NCBI GenBank assembly: GCA_963170055.1
Contig: CAUJGJ010000213.1
Location: 1 to 64,000, forward strand
DNA: 64,000 bases
Source of the DNA: Halisarca cf. caerulea
Lineage: Eukaryota > Porifera > Demospongiae > Chondrillida > Halisarcidae
Reading direction: 5' to 3'
In this document: one piece after another, positions 36,817 to 51,688 of the stretch
Position numbering within the stretch: position 1 is the first letter of the stretch
How the letters are laid out: the number at the start of each line of letters is the position of its first letter
Translations under genes and position numbers: made by a program
Notes under the pieces: model-generated
Databases searched by the model: none
What the model was told of the DNA's origin: nothing
Seen by the model: only the letters and a program-made list of their open reading frames with translations

Positions 36817-39800
36817 TTCCCAGAGGACACACATGACCTTTCTGAAGTGCTGTGGGCGTATTTGTGTAGTGTTGGATATGCTGGTGCTAATACCAATATT
36901 TGGCACTAGCACCACGCACATTCCCAGTAGACACACATGAAGTTTCTTAACTACTGTGGGCGTATTTGTGTAATGTTGGATATGCTGGTGCTAATACCAA
37001 TATTTGGCACTAGCACCACGTACATTCCCAGTGGACACACATGAAGTTTCTGAAGTGCTGTGGGCGTATTTGTGTAGTGTTGGATATGCTGGTGCTAATA
37101 CCAATATTTGGCACTAGCACCACGCACATTCCCAGTGGACACACATGACCTTTCTGAAGTGCTGTGGGCGTATTTGTGTAGTGTTGGATATGCTGGTGCT
37201 AATACCAATATTTGGCACTAGCACCACGCACATTCCCAGTGGACACACATGACCTTTCTGAAGTGCTGTGGGCGTATTTGTGTAGTGTTGGATATGCTGG
37301 TGCTAATACCAATATTTGGCACTAGCACCACGCACATTCCCAGTGGACACACATGAAGTTTCTTAACTACTGTGGGCGTATTTGTGTAATGTTGGATATG
37401 CTGGTGCTAATACCAATATTTGGCACTAGCACCACGCACATTCCCAGTGGACACACATGAAGTTTCTGAAGTGCTGTGGGCGTATTTGTGTAGTGTTGGT
37501 TATGCTGGTGCTAATACCAATATTTGGCACTAGCACCACGCACATTCCAAGTGGACAAACATGAAGTTTCTGAAGTGCTGTGGGCGTATTTGTGTAATGT
37601 TGGATATGCTGGTGCTAATACCAATATTTGGCACTAGCACCACGCACATTCCCAGTGGAAACACATGACCTTTCTGAAGTGCTGTGGGCGTATTTGTGTA
37701 GTGTTGGATATGCTGGTGCTAATACCAATATTTGACACTAGTACCACGCACATTCCCAGTGGACAAACATGAAGTTTCTGAATTGCTGTGGGCGTATTTG
37801 TGTAGTGGTTTATATGCTGGTGCTAATACCAATATTTGGCACTAGCACCACGCACATTCCCAGTGGACACACATGAAGTTTCTTAACTACTGTGGGCGTA
37901 TTTGTGTAATGTTAGATATGCTGGTGCTAATACCAATATTTGGCACTAGCACCACGCACATTCCCAGTGGACACACATGAAGTTCCTGAAGTGCTGTGGG
38001 CGTATTTGTGTAGTGTTGGATATGCTGGTGCTAATACCAATATTTGGCACTAGCACCACGCACATTCCCAGTGGATACACATGAAGTTTCTTAACTACTG
38101 TGGGCGTATTTGTGTAATGTTAGATATGCTGGTGCTAATACCAATATTTGGCACTAGCACCACGCACATTCCCAGTGGACACACATGAAGTTCCTGAAGT
38201 GCTGTGGGCGTATTTGTGTAGTGTTGGATATACTGGTGCTAATACCAATATTTGGCACTAGCACCACGCACATTCCCAGTGGATACACATGAAGTTTCTT
38301 AACTACTGTGGGCGTATTTGTGTAAAGTTGGATATGCTGGTGCTAATACCAATATTTGGCACTAGCACCACGCACATTCCTAGTAGACACACATGAAGTT
38401 TCTTAACTACTTTGGGCGTATTTGTGTAATGTTGGATATGCTGGTGCTAATACCAATATTTGGCACTAGCACCACGCACATTCCCAGTGGACACACATGA
38501 CCTTTCTGAAGTTCTGTGGACGTATTTGTGTAGTGTTGGATATGCTGAAGCTAATACCAATATTTGGCACTAGCACCACGCACATTCCCAGTGGACACAC
38601 ATGAAGTTCCTGAAGTGCTGTGGGCGTATTTGTGTAGTGTTGGATATGCTGGTGCTAATACCAATATTTGGCACTAGCACCACGCACATTCCCAGTGGAC
38701 ACACATGACCTTTCTGAAGTGCTGTGGGCGTATTTGTGTAGTGTTATATATGCTGGTGCTAATACCAATATTTGGCACTAGCACCACGCACATTCCCAGT
38801 AGACACACATGAAGTTTTTTAACTACTGTGGGCGTATTTGTGTAATGTTGGATATGCTGGTGCTAATACCAATATTTGGCACTAGCACCACGCACATTCC
38901 CAGTGGACACACATGAAGTTTCTGAAGTGCTGTGGGCGTATTTGTGTAGTGTTGGATATGCTGGTGCTAATACCAATATTTGGCACTAGCACCACGCACA
39001 TTCCAAGTGGACAAACATGAAGTTTCTGAAGTGCTGTGGGCGTATTTGTGTAATGTTGGATATGCTGGTGCTAATACCAATATTTGGCACTAGCACCACG
39101 CACATTCCCAGTGGAAACACATGACCTTTCTGAAGTGCTGTGGGCGTATTTGTGTAGTGTTGGATATGCTGGTGCTAATACCAATATTTGACACTAGTAC
39201 CACGCACATTCCCAGTGGACAAACATGAAGTTTCTGAATTGCTGTGGGCGTATTTGTGTAGTGGTTTATATGCTGGTGCTAATACCAATATTTGGCACTA
39301 GTACCACGCACATTCCCAGTGGACACACATGAAGTTTCTTAACTACTGTGGGCGTATTTGTGTAATGTTAGATATGCTGGTGCTAATACCAATATTTGGC
39401 ACTAGCACCACGCACATTCCCAGTGGACACACATGAAGTTCCTGAAGTGCTGTGGGCGTATTTGTGTAGTGTTGGATATACTGGTGCTAATACCAATATT
39501 TGGCACTAGCACCACGCACATTCCCAGTGGATACACATGAAGTTTCTTAACTACTGTGGGCGTATTTGTGTAAAGTTGGATATGCTGGTGCTAATACCAA
39601 TATTTGGCACTAGCACCACGCACATTCCTAGTAGACACACATGAAGTTTCTTAACTACTTTGGGCGTATTTGTGTAATGTTGGATATGCTGGTGCTAATA
39701 CCAATATTTGGCACTAGCACCACGCACATTCCCAGTGGACACACATGACCTTTCTGAAGTGCTGTGGACGTATTTGTGTAGTGTTGGATATGCTGAAGCT

Positions 39801-40144
39801 AATACCAATATTTGGCACTAGCACCACGCACATTCCCAGTGGACACACATGACCTTTCTGAAGTGCTGTGGGCGTATTTGTGTAGTGTTGGATATGCTGG
39901 TGCTAATACCAATATTTGGCACTAGCACCACGCACATTCCCAGTGGATACACATGAAGTTTCTTAACTACTGTGGGCGTATTCGTGTAAAGTTGGATATG
40001 CTGGTGCTAATACCAATATTTGGCACTAGCACCACGCACATTCCTAGTAGACACACATGAAGTTTCTTAACTACTTTGGGCGTATTTGTGTAATGTTGGA
40101 TATGCTGGTGCTAATACCAATATTTGGCACTAGCACCACGCACA
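36817..40144 (+). repeat. 32-mer higher-order repeat, copy 1
   Basis: Runs from one CAGAGG A monomer to the next: A, C', B, A, A, C, B (GTTGGTTATG), H, I, K, C, F, E (TTAGATATG), F, E, D, G, F, A (GTTATATATG), C' (AGTTTTTTAAC), B, H, I, K, C, F, E, D, G, A, E (TTCG), D. The block B-H-I-K-C-F...G is present twice inside, 1456 bp (14 monomers) apart. Unit length is 3328 bp. Confidence 0.9.
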
Positions 40145-43100
40145 TTCCCAGAGGACACACATGACCTTTCTGAAGTGCTGTGGGCGTATTTGTGTAGTGT
40201 TGGATATGCTGGTGCTAATACCAATATTTGGCACTAGCACCACGCACATTCCCAGTAGACACACATGAAGTTTCTTAACTACTGTGGGCGTATTTGTGTA
40301 ATGTTGGATATGCTGGTGCTAATACCAATATTTGGCACTAGCACCACGTACATTCCCAGTGGACACACATGAAGTTTCTGAAGTGCTGTGGGCGTATTTG
40401 TGTAGTGTTGGATATGCTGGTGCTAATACCAATATTTGGCACTAGCACCACGCACATTCCCAGTGGACACACATGACCTTTCTGAAGTGCTGTGGGCGTA
40501 TTTGTGTAGTGTTGGATATGCTGGTGCTAATACCAATATTTGGCACTAGCACCACGCACATTCCCAGTGGACACACATGACCTTTCTGAAGTGCTGTGGG
40601 CGTATTTGTGTAGTGTTGGATATGCTGGTGCTAATACCAATATTTGGCACTAGCACCACGCACATTCCCAGTGGACACACATGAAGTTTCTTAACTACTG
40701 TGGGCGTATTTGTGTAATGTTGGATATGCTGGTGCTAATACCAATATTTGGCACTAGCACCACGCACATTCCCAGTGGACACACATGAAGTTTCTGAAGT
40801 GCTGTGGGCGTATTTGTGTAGTGTTGGTTATGCTGGTGCTAATACCAATATTTGGCACTAGCACCACGCACATTCCAAGTGGACAAACATGAAGTTTCTG
40901 AAGTGCTGTGGGCGTATTTGTGTAATGTTGGATATGCTGGTGCTAATACCAATATTTGGCACTAGCACCACGCACATTCCCAGTGGAAACACATGACCTT
41001 TCTGAAGTGCTGTGGGCGTATTTGTGTAGTGTTGGATATGCTGGTGCTAATACCAATATTTGACACTAGTACCACGCACATTCCCAGTGGACAAACATGA
41101 AGTTTCTGAATTGCTGTGGGCGTATTTGTGTAGTGGTTTATATGCTGGTGCTAATACCAATATTTGGCACTAGCACCACGCACATTCCCAGTGGACACAC
41201 ATGAAGTTTCTTAACTACTGTGGGCGTATTTGTGTAATGTTAGATATGCTGGTGCTAATACCAATATTTGGCACTAGCACCACGCACATTCCCAGTGGAC
41301 ACACATGAAGTTCCTGAAGTGCTGTGGGCGTATTTGTGTAGTGTTGGATATTCTGGTGCTAATACCAATATTTGGCACTAGCACCACGCACATTCCCAGT
41401 GGATACACATGAAGTTTCTTAACTACTGTGGGCGTATTTGTGTAATGTTAGATATGCTGGTGCTAATACCAATATTTGGCACTAGCACCACGCACATTCC
41501 CAGTGGACACACATGAAGTTCCTGAGGTGCTGTGGGCGTATTTGTGTAGTGTTGGATATACTGGTGCTAATACCAATATTTGGCACTAGCACCACGCACA
41601 TTCCCAGTGGATACACATGAAGTTTCTTAACTACTGTGGGCGTATTTGTGTAAAGTTGGATATGCTGGTGCTAATACCAATATTTGGCACTAGCACCACG
41701 CACATTCCTAGTAGACACACATGAAGTTTCTTAACTACTTTGGGCGTATTTGTGTAATGTTGGATATGCTGGTGCTAATACCAATATTTGGCACTAGCAC
41801 CACGCACATTCCCAGTGGACACACATGACCTTTCTGAAGTGCTGTGGACGTATTTGTGTAGTGTTGGATATGCTGAAGCTAATACCAATATTTGGCACTA
41901 GCACCACGCACATTCCCAGTGGACACACATGAAGTTCCTGAAGTGCTGTGGGCGTATTTGTGTAGTGTTGGATATGCTGGTGCTAATACCAATATTTGGC
42001 ACTAGCACCACGCACATTCCCAGTGGACACACATGACCTTTCTGAAGTGCTGTGGGCGTATTTGTGTAGTGTTATATATGCTGGTGCTAATACCAATATT
42101 TGGCACTAGCACCACGCACATTCCCAGTAGACACACATGAAGTTTTTTAACTACTGTGGGCGTATTTGTGTAATGTTGGATATGCTGGTGCTAATACCAA
42201 TATTTGGCACTAGCACCACGCACATTCCCAGTGGACACACATGAAGTTTCTGAAGTGCTGTGGGCGTATTTGTGTAGTGTTGGATATGCTGGTGCTAATA
42301 CCAATATTTAGCACTAGCACCACGCACATTCCAAGTGGACAAACATGAAGTTTCTAAAGTGCTGTGGGCGTATTTGTGTAATGTTGGATATGCTGGTGCT
42401 AATACCAATATTTGGCACTAGCACCACGCACATTCCCAGTGGAAACACATGACCTTTCTGAAGTGCTGTGGGCGTATTTGTGTAGTGTTGGATATGCTGG
42501 TGCTAATACCAATATTTGACACTAGTACCACGCACATTCCCAGTGGACAAACATGAAGTTTCTGAATTGCTGTGGGCGTATTTGTGTAGTGGTTTATATG
42601 CTGGTGCTAATACCAATATTTGGCACTAGCACCACGCACATTCCCAGTGGACACACATGAAGTTTCTTAACTACTGTGGGCGTATTTGTGTAATGTTAGA
42701 TATGCTGGTGCTAATACCAATATTTGGCACTAGCACCACGCACATTCCCAGTGGACACACATGAAGTTCCTGAAGTGCTGTGGGCGTATTTGTGTAGTGT
42801 TGGATATACTGGTGCTAATACCAATATTTGGCACTAGCACCACGCACATTCCCAGTGGATACACATGAAGTTTCTTAACTACTGTGGGCGTATTTGTGTA
42901 AAGTTGGATATGCTGGTGCTAATACCAATATTTGGCACTAGCACCACGCACATTCCTAGTAGACACACATGAAGTTTCTTAACTACTTTGGGCGTATTTG
43001 TGTAATGTTGGATATGCTGGTGCTAATACCAATATTTGGCACTAGCACCACGCACATTCCCAGTGGACACACATGACCTTTCTGAAGTGCTGTGGACGTA

Positions 43101-43472
43101 TTTGTGTAGTGTTCGATATGCTGAAGCTAATACCAATATTTGGCACTAGCACCACGCACATTCCCAGTGGACACACATGAAGTTCCTGAAGTGCTGTGGG
43201 CGTATTTGTGTAGTGTTGGATATGCTGGTGCTAATACCAATATTTGGCACTAGCACCACGCACATTCTCAGTGGATACACATGAAGTTTCTTAACTACTG
43301 TGGGCGTATTCGTGTAAAGTTGGATATGCTGGTGCTAATACCAATATTTGGCACTAGCACCACGCACATTCCTAGTAGACACACATGAAGTTTCTTAACT
43401 ACTTTGGGCGTATTTGTGTAATGTTGGATATGCTGGTGCTAATACCAATATTTGGCACTAGCACCACGCACA
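40145..43472 (+). repeat. 32-mer higher-order repeat, copy 2
   Basis: Repeats copy 1 at exactly 3328 bp. Roughly a dozen substitutions are visible by eye, for example TATTCTGG in the F at 41289, CTGAGGTGC at 41497, TATTTAGCAC near 42305, TTTCTAAAG near 42350, GTTCGATATG near 43111 and TTCTCAGTGG at 43265. The monomer before the last TTCG-type E is F here but A in copy 1. Confidence 0.9.
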
Positions 43473-46400
43473 TTCCCAGAGGACACACATGACCTTTCTG
43501 AAGTGCTGTGGGCGTATTTGTGTAGTGTTGGATATGCTGGTGCTAATACCAATATTTGGCACTAGCACCACGCACATTCCCAGTAGACACACATGAAGTT
43601 TCTTAACTACTGTGGGCGTATTTGTGTAATGTTTGATATGCTGGTGCTAATACCAATATTTGGCACTAGCACCACGCACATTCCCAGTGGACACACATGA
43701 CCTTTCTGAAGTGCTGTGGGCGTATTTGTGTAGTGTTGGATATGCTGGTGCTAATACCAATATTTGGCACTAGCACCACGCACATTCCCAGTAGACACAC
43801 ATGAAGTTTCTTAACTACTGTGGGCGTATTTGTGTAATGTTGGATATGCTGGTGCTAATACCAATATTTGGCACTAGCACCACGTACATTCCCAGTGGAC
43901 ACACATGAAGTTTCTGAAGTGCTGTGGGCGTATTTGTGTAGTGTTGGATATGCTGGTGCTAATACCAATATTTGGCACTAGCACCACGCACATTCCCAGT
44001 GGACACACATGACCTTTCTGAAGTGCTGTGGGCGTATTTGTGTAGTGTTGGATATGCTGGTGCTAATACCAATATTTGGCACTAGCACCACGCACATTCC
44101 CAGTGGACACACATGACCTTTCTGAAGTGCTGTGGGCGTATTTGTGTAGTGTTGGATATGCTGGTGCTAATACCAATATTTGGCACTAGCACCACGCACA
44201 TTCCCAGTGGACACACATGAAGTTTCTTAACTACTGTGGGCGTATTTGTGTAATGTTGGATATGCTGGTGCTAATACCAATATTTGGCACTAGCACCACG
44301 CACATTCCCAGTGGACTCACATGAAGTTTCTGAAGTGCTGTGGGCGTATTTGTGTAGTGTTGGTTATGCTGGTGCTAATACCAATATTTGGCACTAGCAC
44401 CACGCACATTCCAAGTGGACAAACATGAAGTTTCTGAAGTGCTGTGGGCGTATTTGTGTAATGTTGGATATGCTGGTGCTAATACCAATATTTGGCACTA
44501 GCACCACGCACATTCCCAGTGGAAACACATGACCTTTCTGAAGTGCTGTGGGCGTATTTGTGTAGTGTTGGATATGCTGGTGCTAATACCAATATTTGAC
44601 ACTAGTACCACGCACATTCCCAGTGGACAAACATGAAGTTTCTGAATTGCTGTGGGCGTATTTGTGTAGTGGTTTATATGCTGGTGCTAATACCAATATT
44701 TGGCACTAGCACCACGCACATTCCCAGTGGACACACATGAAGTTTCTTAACTACTGTGGGCGTATTTGTGTAATGTTAGATATGCTGGTGCTAATACCAA
44801 TATTTGGCACTAGCACCACGCACATTCCCAGTGGACACACATGAAGTTCCTGAAGTGCTGTGGGCGTATTTGTGTAGTGTTGGATATGCTGGTGCTAATA
44901 CCAATATTTGGCACTAGCACCACGCACATTCCCAGTGGATACACATGAAGTTTCTTAACTACTGTGGGCGTATTTGTGTAATGTTAGATATGCTGGTGCT
45001 AATACCAATATTTGGCACTAGCACCACGCACATTCCCAGTGGACACACATGAAGTTCCTGAAGTGCTGTGGGCGTATTTGTGTAGTGTTGGATATACTGG
45101 TGCTAATACCAATATTTGGCACTAGCACCACGCACATTCCCAGTGGATACACATGAAGTTTCTTAACTACTGTGGGCGTATTTGTGTAAAGTTGGATATG
45201 CTGGTGCTAATACCAATATTTGGCACTAGCACCACGCACATTCCTAGTAGACACACATGAAGTTTCTTAACTACTTTGGGCGTATTTGTGTAATGTTGGA
45301 TATGCTGGTGCTAATACCAATATTTGGCACTAGCACCACGCACATTCCCAGTGGACACACATGACCTTTCTGAAGTGCTGTGGACGTATTTGTGTAGTGT
45401 TGGATATGCTGAAGCTAATACCAATATTTGGCACTAGCACCACGCACATTCCCAGTGGACACACATGAAGTTCCTGAAGTGCTGTGGGCGTATTTGTGTA
45501 GTGTTGGATATGCTGGTGCTAATACCAATATTTGGCACTAGCACCACGCACATTCCCAGTGGACACACATGACCTTTCTGAAGTGCTGTGGGCGTATTTG
45601 TGTAGTGTTATATATGCTGGTGCTAATACCAATATTTGGCACTAGCACCACGCACATTCCCAGTAGACACACATGAAGTTTTTTAACTACTGTGGGCGTA
45701 TTTGTGTAATGTTGGATATGCTGGTGCTAATACCAATATTTGGCACTAGCACCACGCACATTCCCAGTGGACACACATGAAGTTTCTGAAGTGCTGTGGG
45801 CGTATTTGTGTAGTGTTGGATATGCTGGTGCTAATACCAATATTTAGCACTAGCACCACGCACATTCCAAGTGGACAAACATGAAGTTTCTAAAGTGCTG
45901 TGGGCGTATTTGTGTAATGTTGGATATGCTGGTGCTAATACCAATATTTGGCACTAGCACCACGCACATTCCCAGTGGAAACACATGACCTTTCTGAAGT
46001 GCTGTGGGCGTATTTGTGTAGTGTTGGATATGCTGGTGCTAATACCAATATTTGACACTAGTACCACGCACATTCCCAGTGGACAAACATGAAGTTTCTG
46101 AATTGCTGTGGGCGTATTTGTGTAGTGGTTTATATGCTGGTGCTAATACCAATATTTGGCACTAGCACCACGCACATTCCCAGTGGACACACATGAAGTT
46201 TCTTAACTACTGTGGGCGTATTTGTGTAATGTTAGATATGCTGGTGCTAATACCAATATTTGGCACTAGCACCACGCACATTCCCAGTGGACACACATGA
46301 AGTTCCTGAAGTGCTGTGGGCGTATTTGTGTAGTGTTGGATATACTGGTGCTAATACCAATATTTGGCACTAGCACCACGCACATTCCCAGTGGATACAC

Positions 46401-47008
46401 ATGAAGTTTCTTAACTACTGTGGGCGTATTTGTGTAAAGTTGGATATGCTGGTGCTAATACCAATATTTGGCACTAGCACCACGCACATTCCTAGTAGAC
46501 ACACATGAAGTTTCTTAACTACTTTGGGCGTATTTGTGTAATGTTGGATATGCTGGTGCTAATACCAATATTTGGCACTAGCACCACGCACATTCCCAGT
46601 GGACACACATGACCTTTCTGAAGTGCTGTGGACGTATTTGTGTAGTGTTGGATATGCTGAAGCTAATACCAATATTTGGCACTAGCACCACGCACATTCC
46701 CAGTGGACACACATGAAGTTCCTGAAGTGCTGTGGGCGTATTTGTGTAGTGTTGGATATGCTGGTGCTAATACCAATATTTGGCACTAGCACCACGCACA
46801 TTCTCAGTGGATACACATGAAGTTTCTTAACTACTGTGGGCGTATTCGTGTAAAGTTGGATATGCTGGTGCTAATACCAATATTTGGCACTAGCACCACG
46901 CACATTCCTAGTAGACACACATGAAGTTTCTTAACTACTTTGGGCGTATTTGTGTAATGTTGGATATGCTGGTGCTAATACCAATATTTGGCACTAGCAC
47001 CACGCACA
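43473..47008 (+). repeat. 34-mer higher-order repeat, copy 3 of the 32-mer
   Basis: Same order as copies 1 and 2 with two extra monomers (an additional A and C', at 43681-43888), giving 3536 bp. It shares with copy 2 the variants TATTTAGCAC, TTTCTAAAG and TTCTCAGTGG that copy 1 lacks, so it is closer to copy 2. The C' monomer with TGTTTGATATG at 43577 recurs at 47113. Confidence 0.9.
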
Positions 47009-49608
47009 TTCCCAGAGGACACACATGACCTTTCTGAAGTGCTGTGGGCGTATTTGTGTAGTGTTGGATATGCTGGTGCTAATACCAATATTTGGCACTA
47101 GCACCACGCACATTCCCAGTAGACACACATGAAGTTTCTTAACTACTGTGGGCGTATTTGTGTAATGTTTGATATGCTGGTGCTAATACCAATATTTGGC
47201 ACTAGCACAACGTACATTCCCAGTGGACACACATGAAGTTTCTGAAGTGCTGTGGGCGTATTTGTGTAGTGTTGGATATGCTGGTGCTAATACCAATATT
47301 TGGCACTAGCACCACGCACATTCCCAGTGGACACACATGACCTTTCTGAAGTGCTGTGGGCGTATTTGTGTAGTGTTGGATATGCTGGTGCTAATACCAA
47401 TATTTGGCACTAGCACCACGCACATTCCCAGTGGACACACATGACCTTTCTGAAGTGCTGTGGGCGTATTTGTGTAGTGTTGGATATGCTGGTGCTAATA
47501 CCAATATTTGGCACTAGCACCACGCACATTCCCAGTGGACACACATGAAGTTTCTTAACTACTGTGGGCGTATTTGTGTAATGTTGGATATGCTGGTGCT
47601 AATACCAATATTTGGCACTAGCACCACGCACATTCCTAGTGGACACACATGAAGTTTCTGAAGTGCTGTGGGCGTATTTGTTTAGTGTTGGATATGCTGG
47701 TGCTAATACCAATATTTGGCACTAGCACCACGTACATTCCCAGTGGACACACATGAAGTTTCTGAAGTGCTGTGGGCGTATTTGTGTAGTGTTGGATATG
47801 CTGGTGCTAATACCAATATTTGGCACTAGCACCACGCACATTCCCAGTGGACACACATGACGTTTCTGAAGTGCTGTGGGCGTATTTGTGTAGTGTTGGA
47901 TATGCTGGTGCTAATACCAATATTTGGCACTAGCATCACGCACATTCCCAGTGGACACACATGACCTTTCTGAAGTGCTGTGGGCGTATTTGTGTAGTGT
48001 TGGATATGCTGGTGCTAATACCAACATTTGGCACTAGCACCACGCACATTCCCAGTGGACACACATGAAGTTTCTTAACTACTGTGGGCGTATTTGTGTA
48101 ATGTTGGATATGCTGGTGCTAATACCAATATTTGGCACTAGCACCACGCACATTCCCAGTGGACACACATGAAGTTTCTGAAGTGCTGTGGGCGTATTTG
48201 TGTAGTGTTGGATATGCTGGTGCTAATACCAATATTTGGCACTAGCACCACGCACATTCCAAGTGGACAAACATGAAGTTTCTGAAGTGCAGTGGGCGTA
48301 TTTGTGTAATGTTGGATATGCTGGTGCTAATACAAATATTTGGCACTAGCACCACGCACATTCCCAGTGGAAACACATGACCTTTCTGAAGTGCTGTGGG
48401 CGTATTTGTGTAGTGTTGGATATGCTGGTGCTAATACCAATATTTGACACTAGTACCACGCACATTCCCAGTGGACAAACATGAAGTTTCTGAATTGCTG
48501 TGGGCGTATTTGTGTAGTGGTTTATATGCTGGTGCTAATACCAATATTTGGCACTAGCACCACGCACATTCCCAGTGGACACACATGAAGTTTCTGAAGT
48601 GCTGTGGGCGTATTTGTGTAGTGTTGGATATGCTGGTGCTAATACCAATATTTGGCACTAGCACCACGCACATTCCCAGTGGACACACATGAAGTTCCTG
48701 AAGTGCTGTGGGCGTATTTGTGTAGTGTTGGATATGCTGGTGCTAATACCAATATTTGGCACTAGCACCACGCACATTCCCAGTGGATACACATGAAGTT
48801 TCTTAACTACTGTGGGCGTATTTGTGTAATGTTAGATATGCTGGTGCTAATACCAATATTTGGCACTAGCACCACGCACATTCCCAGTGGACACACATGA
48901 AGTTCCTGAAGTGCTGTGGGCGTATTTGTGTAGTGTTGGATATACTGGTGCTAATACCAATATTTGGCACTAGCACCACGCACATTCCCAGTGGATACAC
49001 ATGAAGTTTCTTAACTACTGTGGGCGTATTTGTGTAAAGTTGGATATGCTGGTGCTAATACCAATATTTGGCACTAGCACCACGCACATTCCTAGTAGAC
49101 ACACATGAAGTTTCTTAACTACTTTGGGCGTATTTGTGTAATGTTGGATATGCTGGTGCTAATACCAATATTTGGCACTAGCACCACGCACATTCCCAGT
49201 GGACACACATGACCTTTCTGAAGTGCTGTGGACGTATTTGTGTAGTGTTGGATATGCTGAAGCTAATACCAATATTTGGCACTAGCACCACGCACATTCC
49301 CAGTGGACACACATGAAGTTCCTGAAGTGCTGTGGGCGTATTTGTGTAGTGTTGGATATGCTGGTGCTAATACCAATATTTGGCACTAGCACCACGCACA
49401 TTCCCAGTGGATACACATGAAGTTTCTTAACTACTGTGGGCGTATTCGTGTAAAGTTGGATATGCTGGTGCTAATACCAATATTTGGCACTAGCACCACG
49501 CACATTCCTAGTAGACACACATGAAGTTTCTTAACTACTTTGGGCGTATTTGTGTAATGTTGGATATGCTGGTGCTAATACCAATATTTGGCACTAGCAC
49601 CACGCACA
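47009..49608 (+). repeat. 25-mer degenerate relative of the 32-mer
   Basis: Starts with CAGAGG A and TGTTTGATATG C', then B, A, A, C, B, B, A, A, C, B, H, I, K, B, F, E (TTAGATATG), F, E, D, G, F, E (TTCG), D. The inner block with GTTATATATG is missing and a local B-A-A-C duplication is added. It has more private changes than its neighbours, including TTTAGTGTTGG at 47683, ATGACGTTTC near 47857, AGCATCACG near 47931, CCAACATTTGG near 48021 and GCAGTGGGC near 48289. Confidence 0.82.
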
Positions 49609-51688
49609 TTCCCAGAGGACACACATGACCTTTCTGAAGTGCTGTGGGCGTATTTGTGTAGTGTTGGATATGCTGGTGCTAATACCAATATTTGGCACTA
49701 GCACCACGCACATTCCCAGTAGACACACATGAAGTTTCTTAACTACTGTGGGCGTATTTGTGTAATGTTGGATATGCTGGTGCTAATACCAATATTTGGC
49801 ACTAGCACCACGTACATTCCCAGTGGACACACATGAAGTTTCTGAAGTGCTGTGGGCGTATTTGTGTAGTGTTGGATATGCTGGTGCTAATACCAATATT
49901 TGGCACTAGCACCACGCACATTCCCAGTGGACACACATGACCTTTCTGAAGTGCTGTGGGCGTATTTGTGTAGTGTTGGATATGCTGGTGCTAATACCAA
50001 TATTTGGCACTAGCACCACGCACATTCCCAGTGGACACACATGACCTTTCTGAAGTGCTGTGGGCGTATTTGTGTAGTGTTGGATATGCTGGTGCTAATA
50101 CCAATATTTGGCACTAGCACCACGCACATTCCCAGTGGACACACATGAAGTTTCTTAACTACTGTGGGCGTATTTGTGTAATGTTGGATATGCTGGTGCT
50201 AATACCAATATTTGGCACTAGCACCACGCACATTCCCAGTGGACACACATGAAGTTTCTGAAGTGCTGTGGGCGTATTTGTGTAGTGTTGGATATACTGG
50301 TGCTAATACCAATATTTGGCACTAGCACCACGCACATTCCTAGTAGACACACATGAAGTTTCTTAACTACTTTGGGCGTATTTGTGTAATGTTGGATATG
50401 CTGGTGCTAATACCAATATTTGGCACTAGCACCACGCACATTCCCAGTGGACACACATGACCTTTCTGAAGTGCTGTGGGCGTATTTGTGTAGTGTTGGA
50501 TATGCTGGTGCTAATACCAATATTTGGCACTAGCACCACGCACATTCCCAGTAGACACACATGAAGTTTCTTAACTACTGTGGGCGTATTTGTGTAATGT
50601 TGGATATGCTGGTGCTAATACCAATATTTGGCACTAGCACCACGTACATTCCCAGTGGACACACATGAAGTTTCTGAAGTGCTGTGGGCGTATTTGTGTA
50701 GTGTTGGATATGCTGGTGCCAATACCAATATTTGGCACTAGCACCACGCACATTCCCAGTGGACACACATGACCTTTCTGAAGTGCTGTGGGCGTATTTG
50801 TGTAGTGTTGGATATGCTGGTGCTAATACCAATATTTGGCACTAGCACCACGCACATTCCCAGTGGACACACATGACCTTTCTGAAGTGCTGTGGGCGTA
50901 TTTGTGTAGTGTTGGATATGCTGGTGCTAATACCAATATTTGGCACTAGCACCACGCACATTCCCAGTGGACACACATGAAGTTTCTTAACTACTGTGGG
51001 CGTATTTGTGTAATGTTGGATATGCTGGTGCTAATACCAATATTTGGCACTAGCACCACGCACATTCCCAGTGGAAACACATGACCTTTCTGAAGTGCTG
51101 TGGGCGTATTTGTGTAGTGTTGGATATGCTGGTGCTAATACCAATATTTGGCACTAGCACCACGCACATTCCCAGTGGATACACATGAAGTTTCTTAACT
51201 ACTGTGGGCGTATTTGTGTAATGTTAGATATGCTTGTGCTAATACCAATATTTGGCACTAGCACCACGCACATTCCCAGTGGACACACATGAAGTTCCTG
51301 AAGTGCTGTGGGCGTATTTGTGTAGTGTTGGATATACTGGTGCTAATACCAATATTTGGCACTAGCACCACGCACATTCCCAGTGGATACACATGAAGTT
51401 TCTTAACTACTGTGGGCGTATTTGTGTAAAGTTGGATATGCTGGTGCTAATACCAATATTTGGCACTAGCACCACGCACATTCCTAGTAGACACACATGA
51501 AGTTTCTTAACTACTTTGGGCGTATTTGTGTAATGTTGGATATGCTGGTGCTAATACCAATATTTGGCACTAGCACCACGCACATTCCCAGTGGACACAC
51601 ATGACCTTTCTGAAGTGCTGTGGACGTATTTGTGTAGTGTTGGATATGCTGAAGCTAATACCAATATTTGGCACTAGCACCACGCACA
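49609..51688 (+). repeat. 20-monomer stretch: broken 32-mer
   Basis: Order: A (CAGAGG), C', B, A, A, C, B, D, A, C', B (GGTGCCAAT), A, A, C, AAACAC A, E (TTAGATATGCTTG), F, E, D, G. The part from D at 50337 onward recurs at 55121-56472 (4784 bp, 46 monomers away), on the other side of the A/C island. Confidence 0.82.

Noticed and set aside
50575..50832. 85-codon minus-strand open frame
   Set aside because: Satellite read-through again; ends where monomer stop codons return.
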